Assembly: GCA_037893245.1 (NCBI GenBank)
Contig: JBAIAA010000452.1
Location: forward strand, 248,001-312,000
Direction: 5' to 3'
DNA: 64,000 nucleotides
DNA from: Crossaster papposus
Lineage: Eukaryota > Echinodermata > Asteroidea > Velatida > Solasteridae
Within the stretch, counting starts at the first letter, position 1, and the number at the start of each line of letters is the position of its first letter. The notes beneath the pieces were generated by a model that was not told where the DNA came from, made no database searches, and saw nothing but the letters and a program-made list of their open reading frames with translations. Shown here one piece after another: positions 23,078 through 36,373 of the stretch. A program made the position numbers and the translations under genes.

Positions 23078-24868
23078 ATTTGACCCGGGGCATGCTTTGT
23101 TAGTATTTTATTTCGATTTTCTGAAAATATCAACGTTAACACACGCGTTTCAAATTCGCCATAGGTTTGTGCACACAATCCCCGCCCACAAATAAGGGCA
23201 TGAAGGAAAGCATGCCCCGGGAAGGGGCTGGGTGTTAGGAGATAGAGGGGGGCCTCCAGGAATGGCAAAATTAGCAATTTGACCAGGGGCATGCTTTGTT
23301 AGTATTTTATTTCGATTTTCTGAAAATGTTAACGTTAACACACTCGTTTCAAATTCGCCATAGGTTTGTGCACACAATCCCCGCCCACAAATAAGGGCAT
23401 GAAGGAAAGCATGCCCCGGGAAGGGGCTGGCTGTTAGGAGATAGAGAGGGGCCTCCAGGAATGGCAAAATTTGCAATTTGACCTGGGGCATGCTTTGTTA
23501 GTATTTTATTTCGATTTTCTGAAAATGTTAACGTTAACACACGCGTTTCAAATTCGCCATAGGTTTGTGCACACAATCCCCGCCCACAAATAAGGGCGTG
23601 AAGGAAAGCATGCCCCGGGAAGGGGCTGGGTGTTAGGAGATAGAGGGGGGCCTCCAGGAATGACAAAATTAGCAATTTGACCCGGGGCATGCTTTGTTAG
23701 TATTTTATTTCGATTTTCTGAAAAGTTTAACCTTAACACACGCGTTTCAAATTCGCCATAGGTTTGTGCACACAATCCCCGCCCACAAATAAGGGCATGA
23801 AGGAAAGCATGCCCCGGGAAGGGACTGGCTGTTAGGAGATAGAGGGGGGCCTCCAGGAATGGCAACATTAGCAATTTGACCCGGGGCATGCTTTGTTAGT
23901 ATTTTATTTCGATTTTCTGAAAATTTCAACGTTAACACACGCGTTTCAAATTTGCCATAGGTTTGTGCACACAATCCCCGCCCACAAATAAGGGCATGAA
24001 GGAAAGCATGCCCCGGGAAGGGGCTGGGTGTTATGAGATAGAGGGGGGCCTCCAGGAATAGCAAAATTAGCAATTTGACCCGGGGCATGCTTTGTTAGTA
24101 TTTTATTTCGATTTTCTGAAAATTTTAACGTTAACACACGCGTTTCAAATTCGCCATAGGTTTGTGCACACAATCCCCGCCCACAAATAAGGGCATGAAG
24201 GAAAGCATGCCCCGGGAAGGGGCTGCGTGTTAGGAGATAGAGGGGGGCCTCCAGGAATGGCAAAATTAGCAATTTGACCCGGGGCATGCTTTGTTAGTAT
24301 TTTATTTCGATTTTCTGAAAATGTTAACGTTAACACACGCGTTTCAAATTCGCCATAGGTTTGTGCACACAATCCCCGCCCACAAATAAGGGCATGAAGG
24401 AAATCATGCCCCGGGAAGGGGCTGGGTGGTAGGAGATAGAGGGGGGCCTCCAGGAATGGCAAAATTAGCAATTTGACATGGGGCATGCTTTGTTAGTATT
24501 TTATTTCGATTTTCTGAAAATGTTAACGTTAACACACGCGTTTCAAATTCGCCATAGGTTTGTGCACACAATCCCCGCCCACAAATAAGGGCATGAAGGA
24601 AAGCATGCCCCGGGAAGGGGCTGGGTGTTAGGAGATAGAGGGGGGCCTCCAGGAATGGCAAAATTAGCAATTTGACCCGGGGCATGCTTTGTTAGTATTT
24701 TATTTCGATTTTTTGAAAATTTTAACGTTAACACACGCGTTTCAAATTCGCCATAGGTTTGTGCACACAATCCCCGCCCACAAATAAGGGCATGAAGGAA
24801 AGCATGCCCCGGGAAGGGGCTGCGTGTTAGGAGATAGAGGGGGGCCTCCAGGAATGGCAAAATTAGCA
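23078..24868 (+). repeat. Domain C mixed segment before the first deleted monomer
   Basis: Nine monomers. Four of them (23277-24072) form a block that recurs at 28416-29211: CACTCGTTTC with GAGAGGGGCC; GACCTGG with GGGCGTGAAGG and AATGAC; AAAAGTTTAACC with GGCAACATT; and AAAATTTCAACG. They are followed by the GGCTGCGTG/AAATCATG trimer types at 24073-24868. Confidence 0.82.
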
Positions 24869-24950
24869 ATTTGACCCGGGGCATGCTTTGTTAGTATTTT
24901 ATTTCGATTTTCTGAAAATTTTAACGTTAACACTAACAAAGCAATTAGCA
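24869..24950 (+). repeat. Deleted 82-bp monomer with inverted insert, copy 1
   Basis: This monomer keeps consensus 1-65 and 193-199, loses 66-192 (127 bp) and has ten new bases TAACAAAGCA at the junction. With the two preceding bases, ACTAACAAAGCA (24932-24943) is the exact reverse complement of TGCTTTGTTAGT in the same monomer (24884-24895). The pair can form a 12-bp stem with a 36-nt loop. The pattern fits repair with a template switch to the opposite strand. Confidence 0.95.
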
Positions 24951-26542
24951 ATTTGACCCGGGGCATGCTTTGTTAGTATTTTATTTCGATTTTCTGAAAA
25001 TTTTAACGTTAACACACGCTTTTCAAATTCGCCATAGGTTTGTGCACAGAATCCCCGCCCACAAATAAGGGCATGAAGGAAAGCATGCCCCGGGAAGGGG
25101 CTGGGTGTTAGGATATAGAGGGGGGCCTCCAGGAATGGCAAAATTAGCAATTTGACCCGGGGCATGCTTTGTTAGTATTTTATTTCGATTTTCTGAAAAT
25201 TTTAACGTTAACACACGCGTTTCAAATTCGCCATAGGTTTGTGCACACAATCCCCGCCCACAAATAAGGGCATGAACGAAAGCATGCCCCGGGAAGGGGC
25301 TGGGTGTTAGGAGATAGAGGGGGGCCTCCAGGAATGACAAAATTAGCAATTTGACCCGGGGCATGCTTTGTTAGTATTTTATTTCGATTTTCTGAAAAGT
25401 TTAACCTTAACACACGCGTTTCAAATTCGCCATAGGTTTGTGCACACAATCCCCGCCCACAAATAAGGGCATGAAGAAAAGCATGCCCCGGGAAGGGGCT
25501 GGCTGTTAGGATATAGAGGGGGGCCTCCAGGAATGGCAAAATTAGCAATTTGACCCGGGGCATGCTTTGTTAGTATTTTATTTAGATTTTCTGAAAATAT
25601 CAACGTTAACACACGCGTTTCAAATTCGCCATAGGTTTGTGCACACAATCCCCGCCCACAAATAAGGGCGTGAAGGAAAGCATGCCCCGGGAAGGGGCTG
25701 GGTGTTAGGAGATAGAGGGGGGCCTCCAGGAATGACAAAATTAGCAATTTGACCCGGGGCATGCTTTGTTAGTATTTTATTTCGATTTTCTGAAAAGTTT
25801 AACCTTAACACACGCGTTTCAAATTCGCCATAGGTTTGTGCACACAATCCCCGCCCACAAATAAGGGCATGAAGGAAAGCATGCCCCGGGAAGGGGCTGG
25901 CTGTTAGGAGATAGAGGGGGGCCTCCAGGAATGGCAACATTAGCAATTTGACCCGGGGAATGCTTTGTTAGTATTTTATTTCGATTTTCTGAAAATTTCA
26001 ACGTTAACACACGCGTTTCAAATTCGCCATAGGTTTGTGCACACAATCCCCGCCCACAAATAAGGGCATGAAGGAAAGCATGCCCCGGGAAGGGGCTGGG
26101 TGTTAGGAGATAGAGGGGGGCCTCCAGGAATGGCAAAATTAGCAATTTGACCCGGGGCATGCTTTGTTAGTATTTTATTTCGATTTTCTGAAAATGTTAA
26201 CGTTAACACACGCGTTTCAAATTCGCCATAGGTTTGTGCACACAATCCCCGCCCACAAATAAGGGCATGAAGGAAAGCATGCCCCGGGAAGGGGCTGGGT
26301 GTTAGGAGATAGAGGGGGGCCTCCAGGAATGGCAAAATTAGCAATTTGACCCGGGGCATGCTTTGTTAGTATTTTATTTCGATTTTCTGAAAATTTTAAC
26401 GTTAACACACGCGTTTCAAATTCGCCATAGGTTTGTGCACACAATCCCCGCCCACAAATAAGGGCATGAAGGAAAGCATGCCCCGGGAAGGGGCTGCGTG
26501 TTAGGAGATAGAGGGGGGCCTCCAGGAATGGCAAAATTAGCA
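24869..26542 (+). repeat. 1674-bp unit carrying the deleted monomer, copy 1
   Basis: The deleted monomer is followed by eight full monomers: CTTTTC/CAGAATCC (24951), AACGAAAG (25150), AAGTTTAACC (25349), AAAATATCAACG with TTTAGATTTT and GGGCGTG (25548), GGCAACATT (25747), AAAATTTCAACG (25946), consensus (26145) and GGCTGCGTG (26344). The next deleted monomer begins exactly 1674 bp after the first. Confidence 0.88.
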
Positions 26543-26624
26543 ATTTGACCCGGGGCATGCTTTGTTAGTATTTTATTTCGATTTTCTGAAAATTTTAACG
26601 TTAACACTAACAAAGCAATTAGCA
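26543..26624 (+). repeat. Deleted 82-bp monomer with inverted insert, copy 2
   Basis: The junction is identical to copy 1, with the inverted dodecamer at 26606-26617 matching 26558-26569. An independent origin of the same junction is very unlikely, so this copy arose by duplication of a segment containing copy 1. It is again preceded by a GGCTGCGTG monomer. Confidence 0.95.
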
Positions 26625-27619
26625 ATTTGACCCGGGGCATGCTTTGTTAGTATTTTATTTCGATTTTCTGAAAATTTTAACGTTAACACACGCGTTTCAA
26701 ATTCGCCATAGGTTTGTGCACACAATCCCCGCCCACAAATAAGGGCATGAACGAAAGCATGCCCCGGGAAGGGGCTGGGTGTTAGGAGATAGAGGGGGGC
26801 CTCCAGGAATGACAAAATTAGCAATTTGACCCGGGGCATGCTTTGTTAGTATTTTATTTCGATTTTCTGAAAAGTTTAACCTTAACACACGCGTTTCAAA
26901 TTCGCCATAGGTTTGTGCACACAATCCCCGCCCACAAATAAGGGCATGAAGGAAAGCATGCCCCGGGAAGGGGCTGGCTGTTAGGAGATAGAGGGGGGCC
27001 TCCAGGAATGGCAAAATTAGCAATTTGACCCGGGGCATGCTTTGTTAGTATTTTATTTAGATTTTCTGAAAATATCAACGTTAACACACGCGTTTCAAAT
27101 TCGCCATAGGTTTGTGCACACAATCCCCGCCCACAAATAAGGGCGTGAAGGAAAGCATGCCCCGGGAAGGGGCTGGGTGTTAGGAGATAGAGGGGGGCCT
27201 CCAGGAATGACAAAATTAGCAATTTGACCCGGGGCATGCTTTGTTAGTATTTTATTTCGATTTTCTGAAAAGTTTAACCTTAACACACGCGTTTCAAATT
27301 CGCCATAGGTTTGTGCACACAATCCCCGCCCACAAATAAGGGCATGAAGGAAAGCATGCCCCGGGAAGGGGCTGGCTGTTAGGAGATAGAGGGGGGCCTC
27401 CAGGAATGGCAACATTAGCAATTTGACCCGGGGCATGCTTTGTTAGTATTTTATTTCGATTTTCTGAAAATTTCAACGTTAACACACGCGTTTCAAATTC
27501 GCCATAGGTTTGTGCACACAATCCCCGCCCACAAATAAGGGCATGAAGGAAAGCATGCCCCGGGAAGGGGCTGGGTGTTAGGAGATAGAGGGGGGCCTCC
27601 AGGAATGGCAAAATTAGCA
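26543..27619 (+). repeat. Unit carrying the deleted monomer, copy 2 (shorter)
   Basis: The deleted monomer is followed by monomers with AACGAAAG (26625), AAGTTTAACC (26824), TTTAGATTTT with AAAATATCAACG and GGGCGTG (27023), GGCAACATT (27222) and AAAATTTCAACG (27421). The order matches copy 1 except that the CTTTTC/CAGAATCC monomer is absent. The rare TTTAGATTTT change appears only at 25548 and 27023, which supports common descent. Confidence 0.87.
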
Positions 27620-30405
27620 ATTTGACCCGGGGCATGCTTTGTTAGTATTTTATTTCGATTTTCTGAAAATTTTAACGTTAACACACGCGTTTCAAATTCG
27701 CCATAGGTTTGTGCACACAATCCCCGCCCACAAATAAGGGCATGAAGGAAAGCATGCCCCGGGAAGGGGCTGGGTGTTAGGAGATAGAGGGGGGCCTCCA
27801 GGAATGGCAAAATTAGCAATTTGACCCGGGGCATGCTTTGTTAGTATTTTATTTCGATTTTCTGAAAATTTTAACGTTAACACACGCGTTTCAAATTCGC
27901 CATAGGTTTGTGCACACAATCCCCGCCCACAAATAAGGGCATGAACGAAAGCATGCCCCGGGAAGGGGCTGGGTGTTAGGAGATAGAGGGGGGCCTCCAG
28001 GAATGACAAAATTAGCAATTTGACCCGGGGCATGCTTTGTTAGTATTTTATTTCGATTTTCTGAAAAGTTTAACCTTAACACACGCGTTTCAAATTCGCC
28101 ATAGGTTTGTGCACACAATCCCCGCCCACAAATAAGGGCATGAAGGAAAGCATGCCCCGGGAAGGGGCTGGCTGTTAGGAGATAGAGGGGGGCCTCCAGG
28201 AATGGCAAAATTAGCAATTTGACCCGGGGCATGCTATGTTAGTATTTTATTTCGATTTTCTGAAAATATCAACGTTAACACACGCGTTTCAAATTCGCCA
28301 TAGGTTTGTGCACACAATCCCCGCCCACAAATAAGGGCATGAAGGAAAGCATGCCCCGGGAAGGGGCTGCGTGTTAGGAGATAGAGGGGGGCCTCCAGGA
28401 ATGGCAAAATTAGCCATTTGACCCGGGGCATGCTTTGTTAGTATTTTATTTCGATTTTCTGAAAATGTTAACGTTAACACACTCGTTTCAAATTCGCCAT
28501 AGGTTTGTGCACACAATCCCCGCCCACAAATAAGGGCATGAAGGAAATCATGCCCCGGGAAGGGGCTGGCTGTTAGGAGATAGAGAGGGGCCTCCAGGAA
28601 TGGCAAAATTAGCAATTTGACCTGGGGCATGCTTTGTTAGTATTTTATTTCGATTTTCTGAAAATGTTAACGTTAACACACGCGTTTCAAATTCGCCATA
28701 GGTTTGTGCACACAATCCCCGCCCACAAATAAGGGCGTGAAGGAAAGCATGCCCCGGGAAGGGGCTGGGTGTTAGGAGATAGAGGGGGGCCTCCAGGAAT
28801 GACAAAATTAGCAATTTGACCCGGGGCATGCTTTGTTAGTATTTTATTTCGATTTTCTGAAAAGTTTAACCTTAACACACGCGTTTCAAATTCGCCATAG
28901 GTTTGTGCACACAATCCCCGCCCACAAATAAGGGCATGAAGGAAAGCATGCCCCGGGAAGGGGCTGGCTGTTAGGAGATAGAGGGGGGCCTCCAGGAATG
29001 GCAACATTAGCAATTTGACCCGGGGCATGCTTTGTTAGTATTTTATTTCGATTTTCTGAAAATTTCAACGTTAACACACGCGTTTCAAATTCGCCATAGG
29101 TTTGTGCACACAATCCCCGCCCACAAATAAGGGCATGAAGGAAAGCATGCCCCGGGAAGGGGCTGGGTGTTAGGAGATAGAGGGGGGCCTCCAGGAATGG
29201 CAAAATTAGCAATTTGACCAGGGGCATGCTTTGTTAGTATTTTATTTCGATTTTCTGAACATTTTAACGTTAACACACGCGTTTCAAATTCGCCATAGGT
29301 TTGTGCACACAATCCCCGCCCACAAATAAGGGCATGAAGGAAAGCATGCCCCGGGAAGGGGCTGCGTGTTAGGAGATAGAGGGGGGCCTCCAGGAATGGC
29401 AAAATTAGCAATTTGACCAGGGGCATGCTTTGTTAGTATTTTATTTCGATTTTCTGAAAATGTTAACGTTAACACACGCGTTTCAAATTCGCCATAGGTT
29501 TGTGCACACAATCCCCGCCCACAAATAAGGGCATGAAGGAAATCATGCCCCGGGAAGGGGCTGGGTGGTAGGAGATAGAGGGGGGCCTCCAGGAATGGCA
29601 AAATTAGCAATTTGACCAGGGGCATGCTTTGTTAGTATTTTATTTTGATTTTCTGAAAATGTTAACGTTAACACACGCGTTTCAAATTCGCCATAGGTTT
29701 GTGCACACAATCCCCGCCCACAAATAAGGGCATGAAGGAAAGCATGCCCCGGGAAGGGGCTGGGTGTTAGGAGATAGAGGGGGGCCTCCAGGAATGGCAA
29801 AATTAGCAATTTGACCCGGGGCATGCTTTGTTAGTATTTTATTTCGATTTTCTGAAAATTTTAACGTTAACACACGCGTTTCAAATTCGCCATAGGTTTG
29901 TGCACACAATCCCCGCCCACAAATAAGGGCATGAAGGAAAGCATGCCCCGGGAAGGGGCTGCGTGTTAGGAGATAGAGGGGGGCCTCCAGGAATGGCAAA
30001 ATTAGCAATTTGACCCGGGGCATGCTTTGTTAGTATTTTATTTCGATTTTCTGAAAATGTTAACGTTAACACACGCGTTTCAAATTCGCCATAGGTTTGT
30101 GCACACTATCCCCGCCCACAAATAAGGGCATGAAGGAAATCATGCCCCGGGAAGGGGCTGGGTGGTAGGAGATAGAGGGGGGCCTCCAGGAATGGCAAAA
30201 TTAGCAATTTGACCAGGGGCATGCTTTGTTAGTATTTTATTTCGATTTTCTGAACATTTTAACGTTAACACACGCGTTTCAAATTCGCCTTAGGTTTGTG
30301 CACACAATCCCCGCCCACAAATAAGGGCATGAAGGAAAGCATGCCCCGGGAAGGGGCTGGGTGTTAGGAGATAGAGGGGGGCCTCCAGGAATGGCAAAAT
30401 TAGCA
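27620..30405 (+). repeat. Domain C mixed segment before the 15-monomer HOR
   Basis: Fourteen monomers assembled from types already seen: AACGAAAG (27819), AAGTTTAACC (28018), a mosaic with AAAATATCAACG and GGCTGCGTG (28217), the four-monomer block repeated from 23277 (28416-29211), then two rounds of the GGCTGCGTG, AAATCATG, GACCAGG trimer (29212-30405). CACACTATCC at 30008 is shared with 43138 and 46719. Confidence 0.82.
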
Positions 30406-33389
30406 ATTTGACCCGGGGCATGCTTTGTTAGTATTTTATTTCGATTTTCTGACAATTTTAACGTTAACACACGCGTTTCAAATTCGCCATAGGTTTGTGC
30501 ACACAATCCCCGCCCACAAATAAGGGCATGAAGGAAAGCATGCCCCGGGAAGGGGCTGGGTGTTAGGAGATAGAGGGGGGCATCCAGGAATGGCAAAATT
30601 AGCAATTTGACCCGGGGCATGCTTTGTTAGTATTTTATTTCGATTTTCTGAAAATGTTAACGTTAACACACGCTTTTCAAATTCGCCATAGGTTTGTGCA
30701 CAGAATCCCCGCCCACAAATAAGGGCATGAAGGAAAGCATGCCCCGGGAAGGGGCTGGGTGTTAGGAGATAGAGGGGGGCCTCCAGGAATGGCAAAATTA
30801 GCAATTTGAACCGGGGCATGCTTTGTTAGTATTTTATTTCGATTTTCTGAAAATTTTAACGTTAACACACGCGTTTCAAATTCGCCATAGGTTTGTGCAC
30901 ACAATCCCCGCCCACAAATAAGGGCATGAACGAAAGCATGCCCCGGGAAGGGGCTGGGTGTTAGGAGATAGAGGGGGGCCTCCAGGAATGACAAAATTAG
31001 CAATTTGACCCGGGGCATGCTTTGTTAGTATTTTATTTCGATTTTCTGAAAAGTTTAACCTTAACACACGCGTTTCAAATTCGCCATAGGTTTGTGCACA
31101 CAATCCCCGCCCACAAATAAGGGCATGAAGGAAAGCATGCCCCGGGAAGGGGCTGGCTGTTAGGAGATAGAGGGGGGCCTCCAGGAATGGCAAAATTAGC
31201 AATTTGACCCGGGGCATGCTTTGTTAGTATTTTATTTCGATTTTCTGAAAATATCAACGTTAACACACGCGTTTCAAATTCGCCATAGGTTTGTGCACAC
31301 AATCCCCGCCCACAAATAAGGGCATGAAGGAAAGCATGCCCCGGGAAGGGGCTGGGTGTTAGGAGATAGAGGGGGGCCTCCAGGAATGGCAAAATTAGCA
31401 ATTTGACCCGGGGCATGCTTTGTTAGTATTTTATTTCGATTTTCTGAAAATGTTAACGTTAACACACTCGTTTCAAATTCGCCATAGGTTTGTGCACACA
31501 ATCCCCGCCCACAAATAAGGGCATGAAGGAAAGCATGCCCCGGGAAGGGGCTGGCTGTTAGGAGATAGAGAGGGGCCTCCAGGAATGGCAAAATTAGCAA
31601 TTTGACCTGGGGCATGCTTTGTTAGTATTTTATTTCGATTTTCTGAAAATGTTAACGTTAACTCACGCGTTTCAAATTCGCCATAGGTTTGTGCACACAA
31701 TCCCCGCCCACAAATAAGGGCGTGAAGGAAAGCATGCTTCGGGAAGGGGCTGGGTGTTAGGAGATAGAGGGGGGCCTCCAGGAATGGCAAAATTAACAAT
31801 TTGACCCGGGGCATGCTTTGTTAGTATTTTATTTCGATTTTCTGAAAATGTTAACGTTAACACACGCGTTTCAAATTCGCCATAGGTTTGTGCACACAAT
31901 CCCCGCCCACAAATAAGGGCATGAAGGGAAGCATGCCCCGGGAAGGGGCTGGGTGTTAGGAGATAGAGGGGGGCCTCCAGGAATGGCAAAATTAGCAATT
32001 TGACCCGGGCATGCTTTGTTAGTATTTTATTTCGATTTTCTGAAAATGTTAACGTTAACACACGCGTTTCAAATTCGCCATAGGTTTGTGCACACAATCC
32101 CCGCCCACAAATAAGGGCATGAAGGAAAGCATGCCCCGGGAAGGGGCTGGGTGTTAGGAGATAGAGGGGGGCATCCAGGAATGGCAAAATTAGCAATTTG
32201 ACCCGGGGCATGCTTTGTTAGTATTTTATTTCGATTTTCTGAAAATTTTAACGTTAACACACGCTTTTCAAATTCGCCATAGGTTTGTGCACAGAATCCC
32301 CGCCCACAAATAAGGGCATGAAGGAAAGCATGCCCCGGGAAGGGGCTGGGTGTTAGGAGATAGAGGGGGGCCTCTAGGAATGGCAAAATTAGCAATTTGA
32401 CCCGGGGCATGCTTTGTTAGTATTTTATTTCGATTTTCTGAAAATTTTAACGTTAACACACGCGTTTCAAATTCGCCATAGGTTTGTGCACACAATCCCC
32501 GCCCACAAATAAGGGCATGAAGGAAAGCATGCCCCGGGAAGGGGCTGGGTGTTAGGAGATAGAGGGGGGCCTCCAGGAATGGCAAAATTAGCAATTTGAC
32601 CCCGGGCATGCTTTGTTAGTATTTTATTTCGATTTTCTGAAAATTTTAACGTTAACACACGCGTTTCAAATTCGCCATAGGTTTGTGCACACAATCCCCG
32701 CCCACAAATAAGGGCATGAACGAAAGCATGCCCCGGGAAGGGGCTGGGTGTTAGGAGATAGAGGGGGGCCTCCAGGAATGACAAAATTAGCAATTTGACC
32801 CGGGGCATGCTTTGTTAGTATTTTATTTCGATTTTCTGAAAAGTTTAACCTTAACACACGCGTTTCAAATTCGCCATAGGTTTGTGCACACAATCCCCGC
32901 CCACAAATAAGGGCATGAAGGAAAGCATGCCCCGGGAAGGGGCTGGCTGTTAGGAGATAGAGGGGGGCCTCCAGGAATGGCAACATTAGCAATTTGACCC
33001 GGGGCATGCTTTGTTAGTATTTTATTTTGATTTTCTGAAAATTTCAACGTTAACACACGCGTTTCAAATTCGCCATAGGTTTGTGCACACAATCCCCGCC
33101 CACAAATAAGGGCATGAAGGAAAGCATGCCCCGGGAAGGGGCTGGGTGTTAGGAGATAGAGGGGGGCCTCCAGGAATGGCAAAATTAGCAATTTGACCCG
33201 GGGCATGCTTTGTTAGTATTTTATTTCGATTTTCTGAAAATGTTAACGTTAACACACGCGTTTCAAATTCGCCATAGGTTTGTGCACACAATCCCCGCCC
33301 ACAAATAAGGGCATGAAGGAAAGCATGCCCCGGGAAGGGGCTGGGTGTTAGGAGATAGAGGGGGGCCTCCAGGAATGGCAAAATTAGCA
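30406..33389 (+). repeat. 15-monomer HOR, copy 1 (2984 bp)
   Basis: Monomer types 1-15 in order: 1 CATCCAGG; 2 CTTTTC/CAGAATCC; 3 GAACCGG, AACGAAAG, AATGAC; 4 AAGTTTAACC, GGCTGGCTG; 5 AAAATATCAACG; 6 CACTCG, GAGAGGGG; 7 GACCTGG, AACTCACG, GGGCGTG, GCTTCGGG, AATTAACAAT; 8 GAAGGGAAGC; 9 CCCGGGCATG (198 bp), CATCCAGG; 10 CTTTTC/CAGAATCC, CCTCTAGG; 11 consensus-like; 12 GACCCCGGG, AACGAAAG; 13 AAGTTTAACC, GGCAACATT; 14 TATTTTGAT, AAAATTTCAACG; 15 consensus-like. Types 1-4 and 9-13 are visibly related, so the unit contains an older internal duplication. Confidence 0.93.
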
Positions 33390-36373
33390 ATTTGACCTGG
33401 GGCATGCTTTGTTAGTATTTTATTTCGATTTTCTGAAAATTTTAACGTTAACACACGCGTTTCAAATTCGCCATAGGTTTGTGCACACAATCCCCGCCCA
33501 CAAATAAGGGCATGAAGGAAAGCATGCCCCGGGAAGGGGCTGGGTGTTAGGAGATAGAGGGGGGCATCCAGGAATGGCAAAATTAGCAATTTGACCCGGG
33601 GCATGCTTTGTTAGTATTTTATTTCGATTTTCTGAAAATGTTAACGTTAACACACGCTTTTCAAATTCGCCATAGGTTTGTGCACAGAATCCCCGCCCAC
33701 AAATAAGGGCATGAAGGAAAGCATGCCCCGGGAAGGGGCTGGGTGTTAGGAGATAGAGGGGGGCCTCCAGGAATGGCAAAATTAGCAATTTGAACCGGGG
33801 CATGCTTTGTTAGTATTTTATTTCGATTTTCTGAAAATTTTAACGTTAACACACGCGTTTCAAATTCGCCATAGGTTTGTGCACACAATCCCCGCCCACA
33901 AATAAGGGCATGAACGAAAGCATGCCCCGGGAAGGGGCTGGGTGTTAGGAGATAGAGGGGGGCCTCCAGGAATGACAAAATTAGCAATTTGACCCGGGGC
34001 ATGCTTTGTTAGTATTTTATTTCGATTTTCTGAAAAGTTTAACCTTAACACACGCGTTTCAAATTCGCCATAGGTTTGTGCACACAATCCCCGCCCACAA
34101 ATAAGGGCATGAAGGAAAGCATGCCCCGGGAAGGGGCTGGCTGTTAGGAGATAGAGGGGGGCCTCCAGGAATGGCAAAATTAGCAATTTGACCCGGGGCA
34201 TGCTTTGTTAGTATTTTATTTCGATTTTCTGAAAATATCAACGTTAACACACGCGTTTCAAATTCGCCATAGGTTTGTGCACACAATCCCCGCCCACAAA
34301 TAAGGGCATGAAGGAAAGCATGCCCCGGGAAGGGGCTGGGTGTTAGGAGATAGAGGGGGGCCTCCAGGAATGGCAAAATTAGCAATTTGACCCGGGGCAT
34401 GCTTTGTTAGTATTTTATTTCGATTTTCTGAAAATGTTAACGTTAACACACTCGTTTCAAATTCGCCATAGGTTTGTGCACACAATCCCCGCCCACAAAT
34501 AAGGGCATGAAGGAAAGCATGCCCCGGGAAGGGGCTGGCTGTTAGGAGATAGAGAGGGGCCTCCAGGAATGGCAAAATTAGCAATTTGACCTGGGGCATG
34601 CTTTGTTAGTATTTTATTTCGATTTTCTGAAAATGTTAACGTTAACTCACGCGTTTCAAATTCGCCATAGGTTTGTGCACACAATCCCCGCCCACAAATA
34701 AGGGCGTGAAGGAAAGCATGCTTCGGGAAGGGGCTGGGTGTTAGGAGATAGAGGGGGGCCTCCAGGAATGGCAAAATTAACAATTTGACCCGGGGCATGC
34801 TTTGTTAGTATTTTATTTCGATTTTCTGAAAATGTTAACGTTAACACACGCGTTTCAAATTCGCCATAGGTTTGTGCACACAATCCCCGCCCACAAATAA
34901 GGGCATGAAGGGAAGCATGCCCCGGGAAGGGGCTGGGTGTTAGGAGATAGAGGGGGGCCTCCAGGAATGGCAAAATTAGCAATTTGACCCGGGCATGCTT
35001 TGTTAGTATTTTATTTCGATTTTCTGAAAATGTTAACGTTAACACACGCGTTTCAAATTCGCCATAGGTTTGTGCACACAATACCCGCCCACAAATAAGG
35101 GCATGAAGGAAAGCATGCCCCGGGAAGGGGCTGGGTGTTAGGAGATAGAGGGGGGCATCCAGGAATGGCAAAATTAGCAATTTGACCCGGGGCATGCTTT
35201 GTTAGTATTTTATTTCGATTTTCTGAAAATTTTAACGTTAACACACGCTTTTCAAATTCGCCATAGGTTTGTGCACAGAATCCCCGCCCACAAATAAGGG
35301 CATGAAGGAAAGCATGCCCCGGGAAGGGGCTGGGTGTTAGGAGATAGAGGGGGGCCTCTAGGAATGGCAAAATTAGCAATTTGACCCGGGGCATGCTTTG
35401 TTAGTATTTTATTTCGATTTTCTGAAAATTGTAACGTTAACACACGCGTTTCAAATTCGCCATAGGTTTGTGCACACAATCCCCGCCCACAAATAAGGGC
35501 ATGAAGGAAAGCATGCCCCGGGAAGGGGCTGGGTGTTAGGAGATAGAGGGGGGCCTCCAGGAATGGCAAAATTAGCAATTTGACCCCGGGCATGCTTTGT
35601 TAGTATTTTATTTCGATTTTCTGAAAATTTTAACGTTAACACACGCGTTTCAAATTCGCCATAGGTTTGTGCACACAATCCCCGCCCACAAATAAGGGCA
35701 TGAACGAAAGCATGCCCCGGGAAGGGGCTGGGTGTTAGGAGATAGAGGGGGGCCTCCAGGAATGACAAAATTAGCAATTTGACCCGGGGCATGCTTTGTT
35801 AGTATTTTATTTCGATTTTCTGAAAAGTTTAACCTTAACACACGCGTTTCAAATTCGCCATAGGTTTGTGCACACAATCCCCGCCCACAAATAAGGGCAT
35901 GAAGGAAAGCATGCCCCGGGAAGGGGCTGGCTGTTAGGAGATAGAGGGGGGCCTCCAGGAATGGCAACATTAGCAATTTGACCCGGGGCATGCTTTGTTA
36001 GTATTTTATTTTGATTTTCTGAAAATTTCAACGTTAACACACGCGTTTCAAATTCGCCATAGGTTTGTGCACACAATCCCCGCCCACAAATAAGGGCATG
36101 AAGGAAAGCATGCCCCGGGAAGGGGCTGGGTGTTAGGAGATAGAGGGGGGCCTCCAGGAATGGCAAAATTAGCAATTTGACCCGGGGCATGCTTTGTTAG
36201 TATTTTATTTCGATTTTCTGAAAATGTTAACGTTAACACACGCGTTTCAAATTCGCCATAGGTTTGTGCACACAATCCCCGCCCACAAATAAGGGCATGA
36301 AGGAAAGCATGCCCCGGGAAGGGGCTGGGTGTTAGGAGATAGAGGGGGGCCTCCAGGAATGGCAAAATTAGCA
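33390..36373 (+). repeat. 15-monomer HOR, copy 2 (2984 bp)
   Basis: All fifteen types recur in the same order at a distance of exactly 2984 bp. By eye I find about four substitutions relative to copy 1: GACCTGG at the start, GAAAATTTT against GACAATTTT, an AATACCC change near 35083, and AAAATTGTAAC at monomer 35379. Confidence 0.93.

Noticed and set aside
24869-24950. Mobile element or solo LTR insertion at the short monomer
   Set aside because: There is no foreign sequence beyond ten bases, and those invert a piece of the same monomer. There is no target-site duplication or element end.
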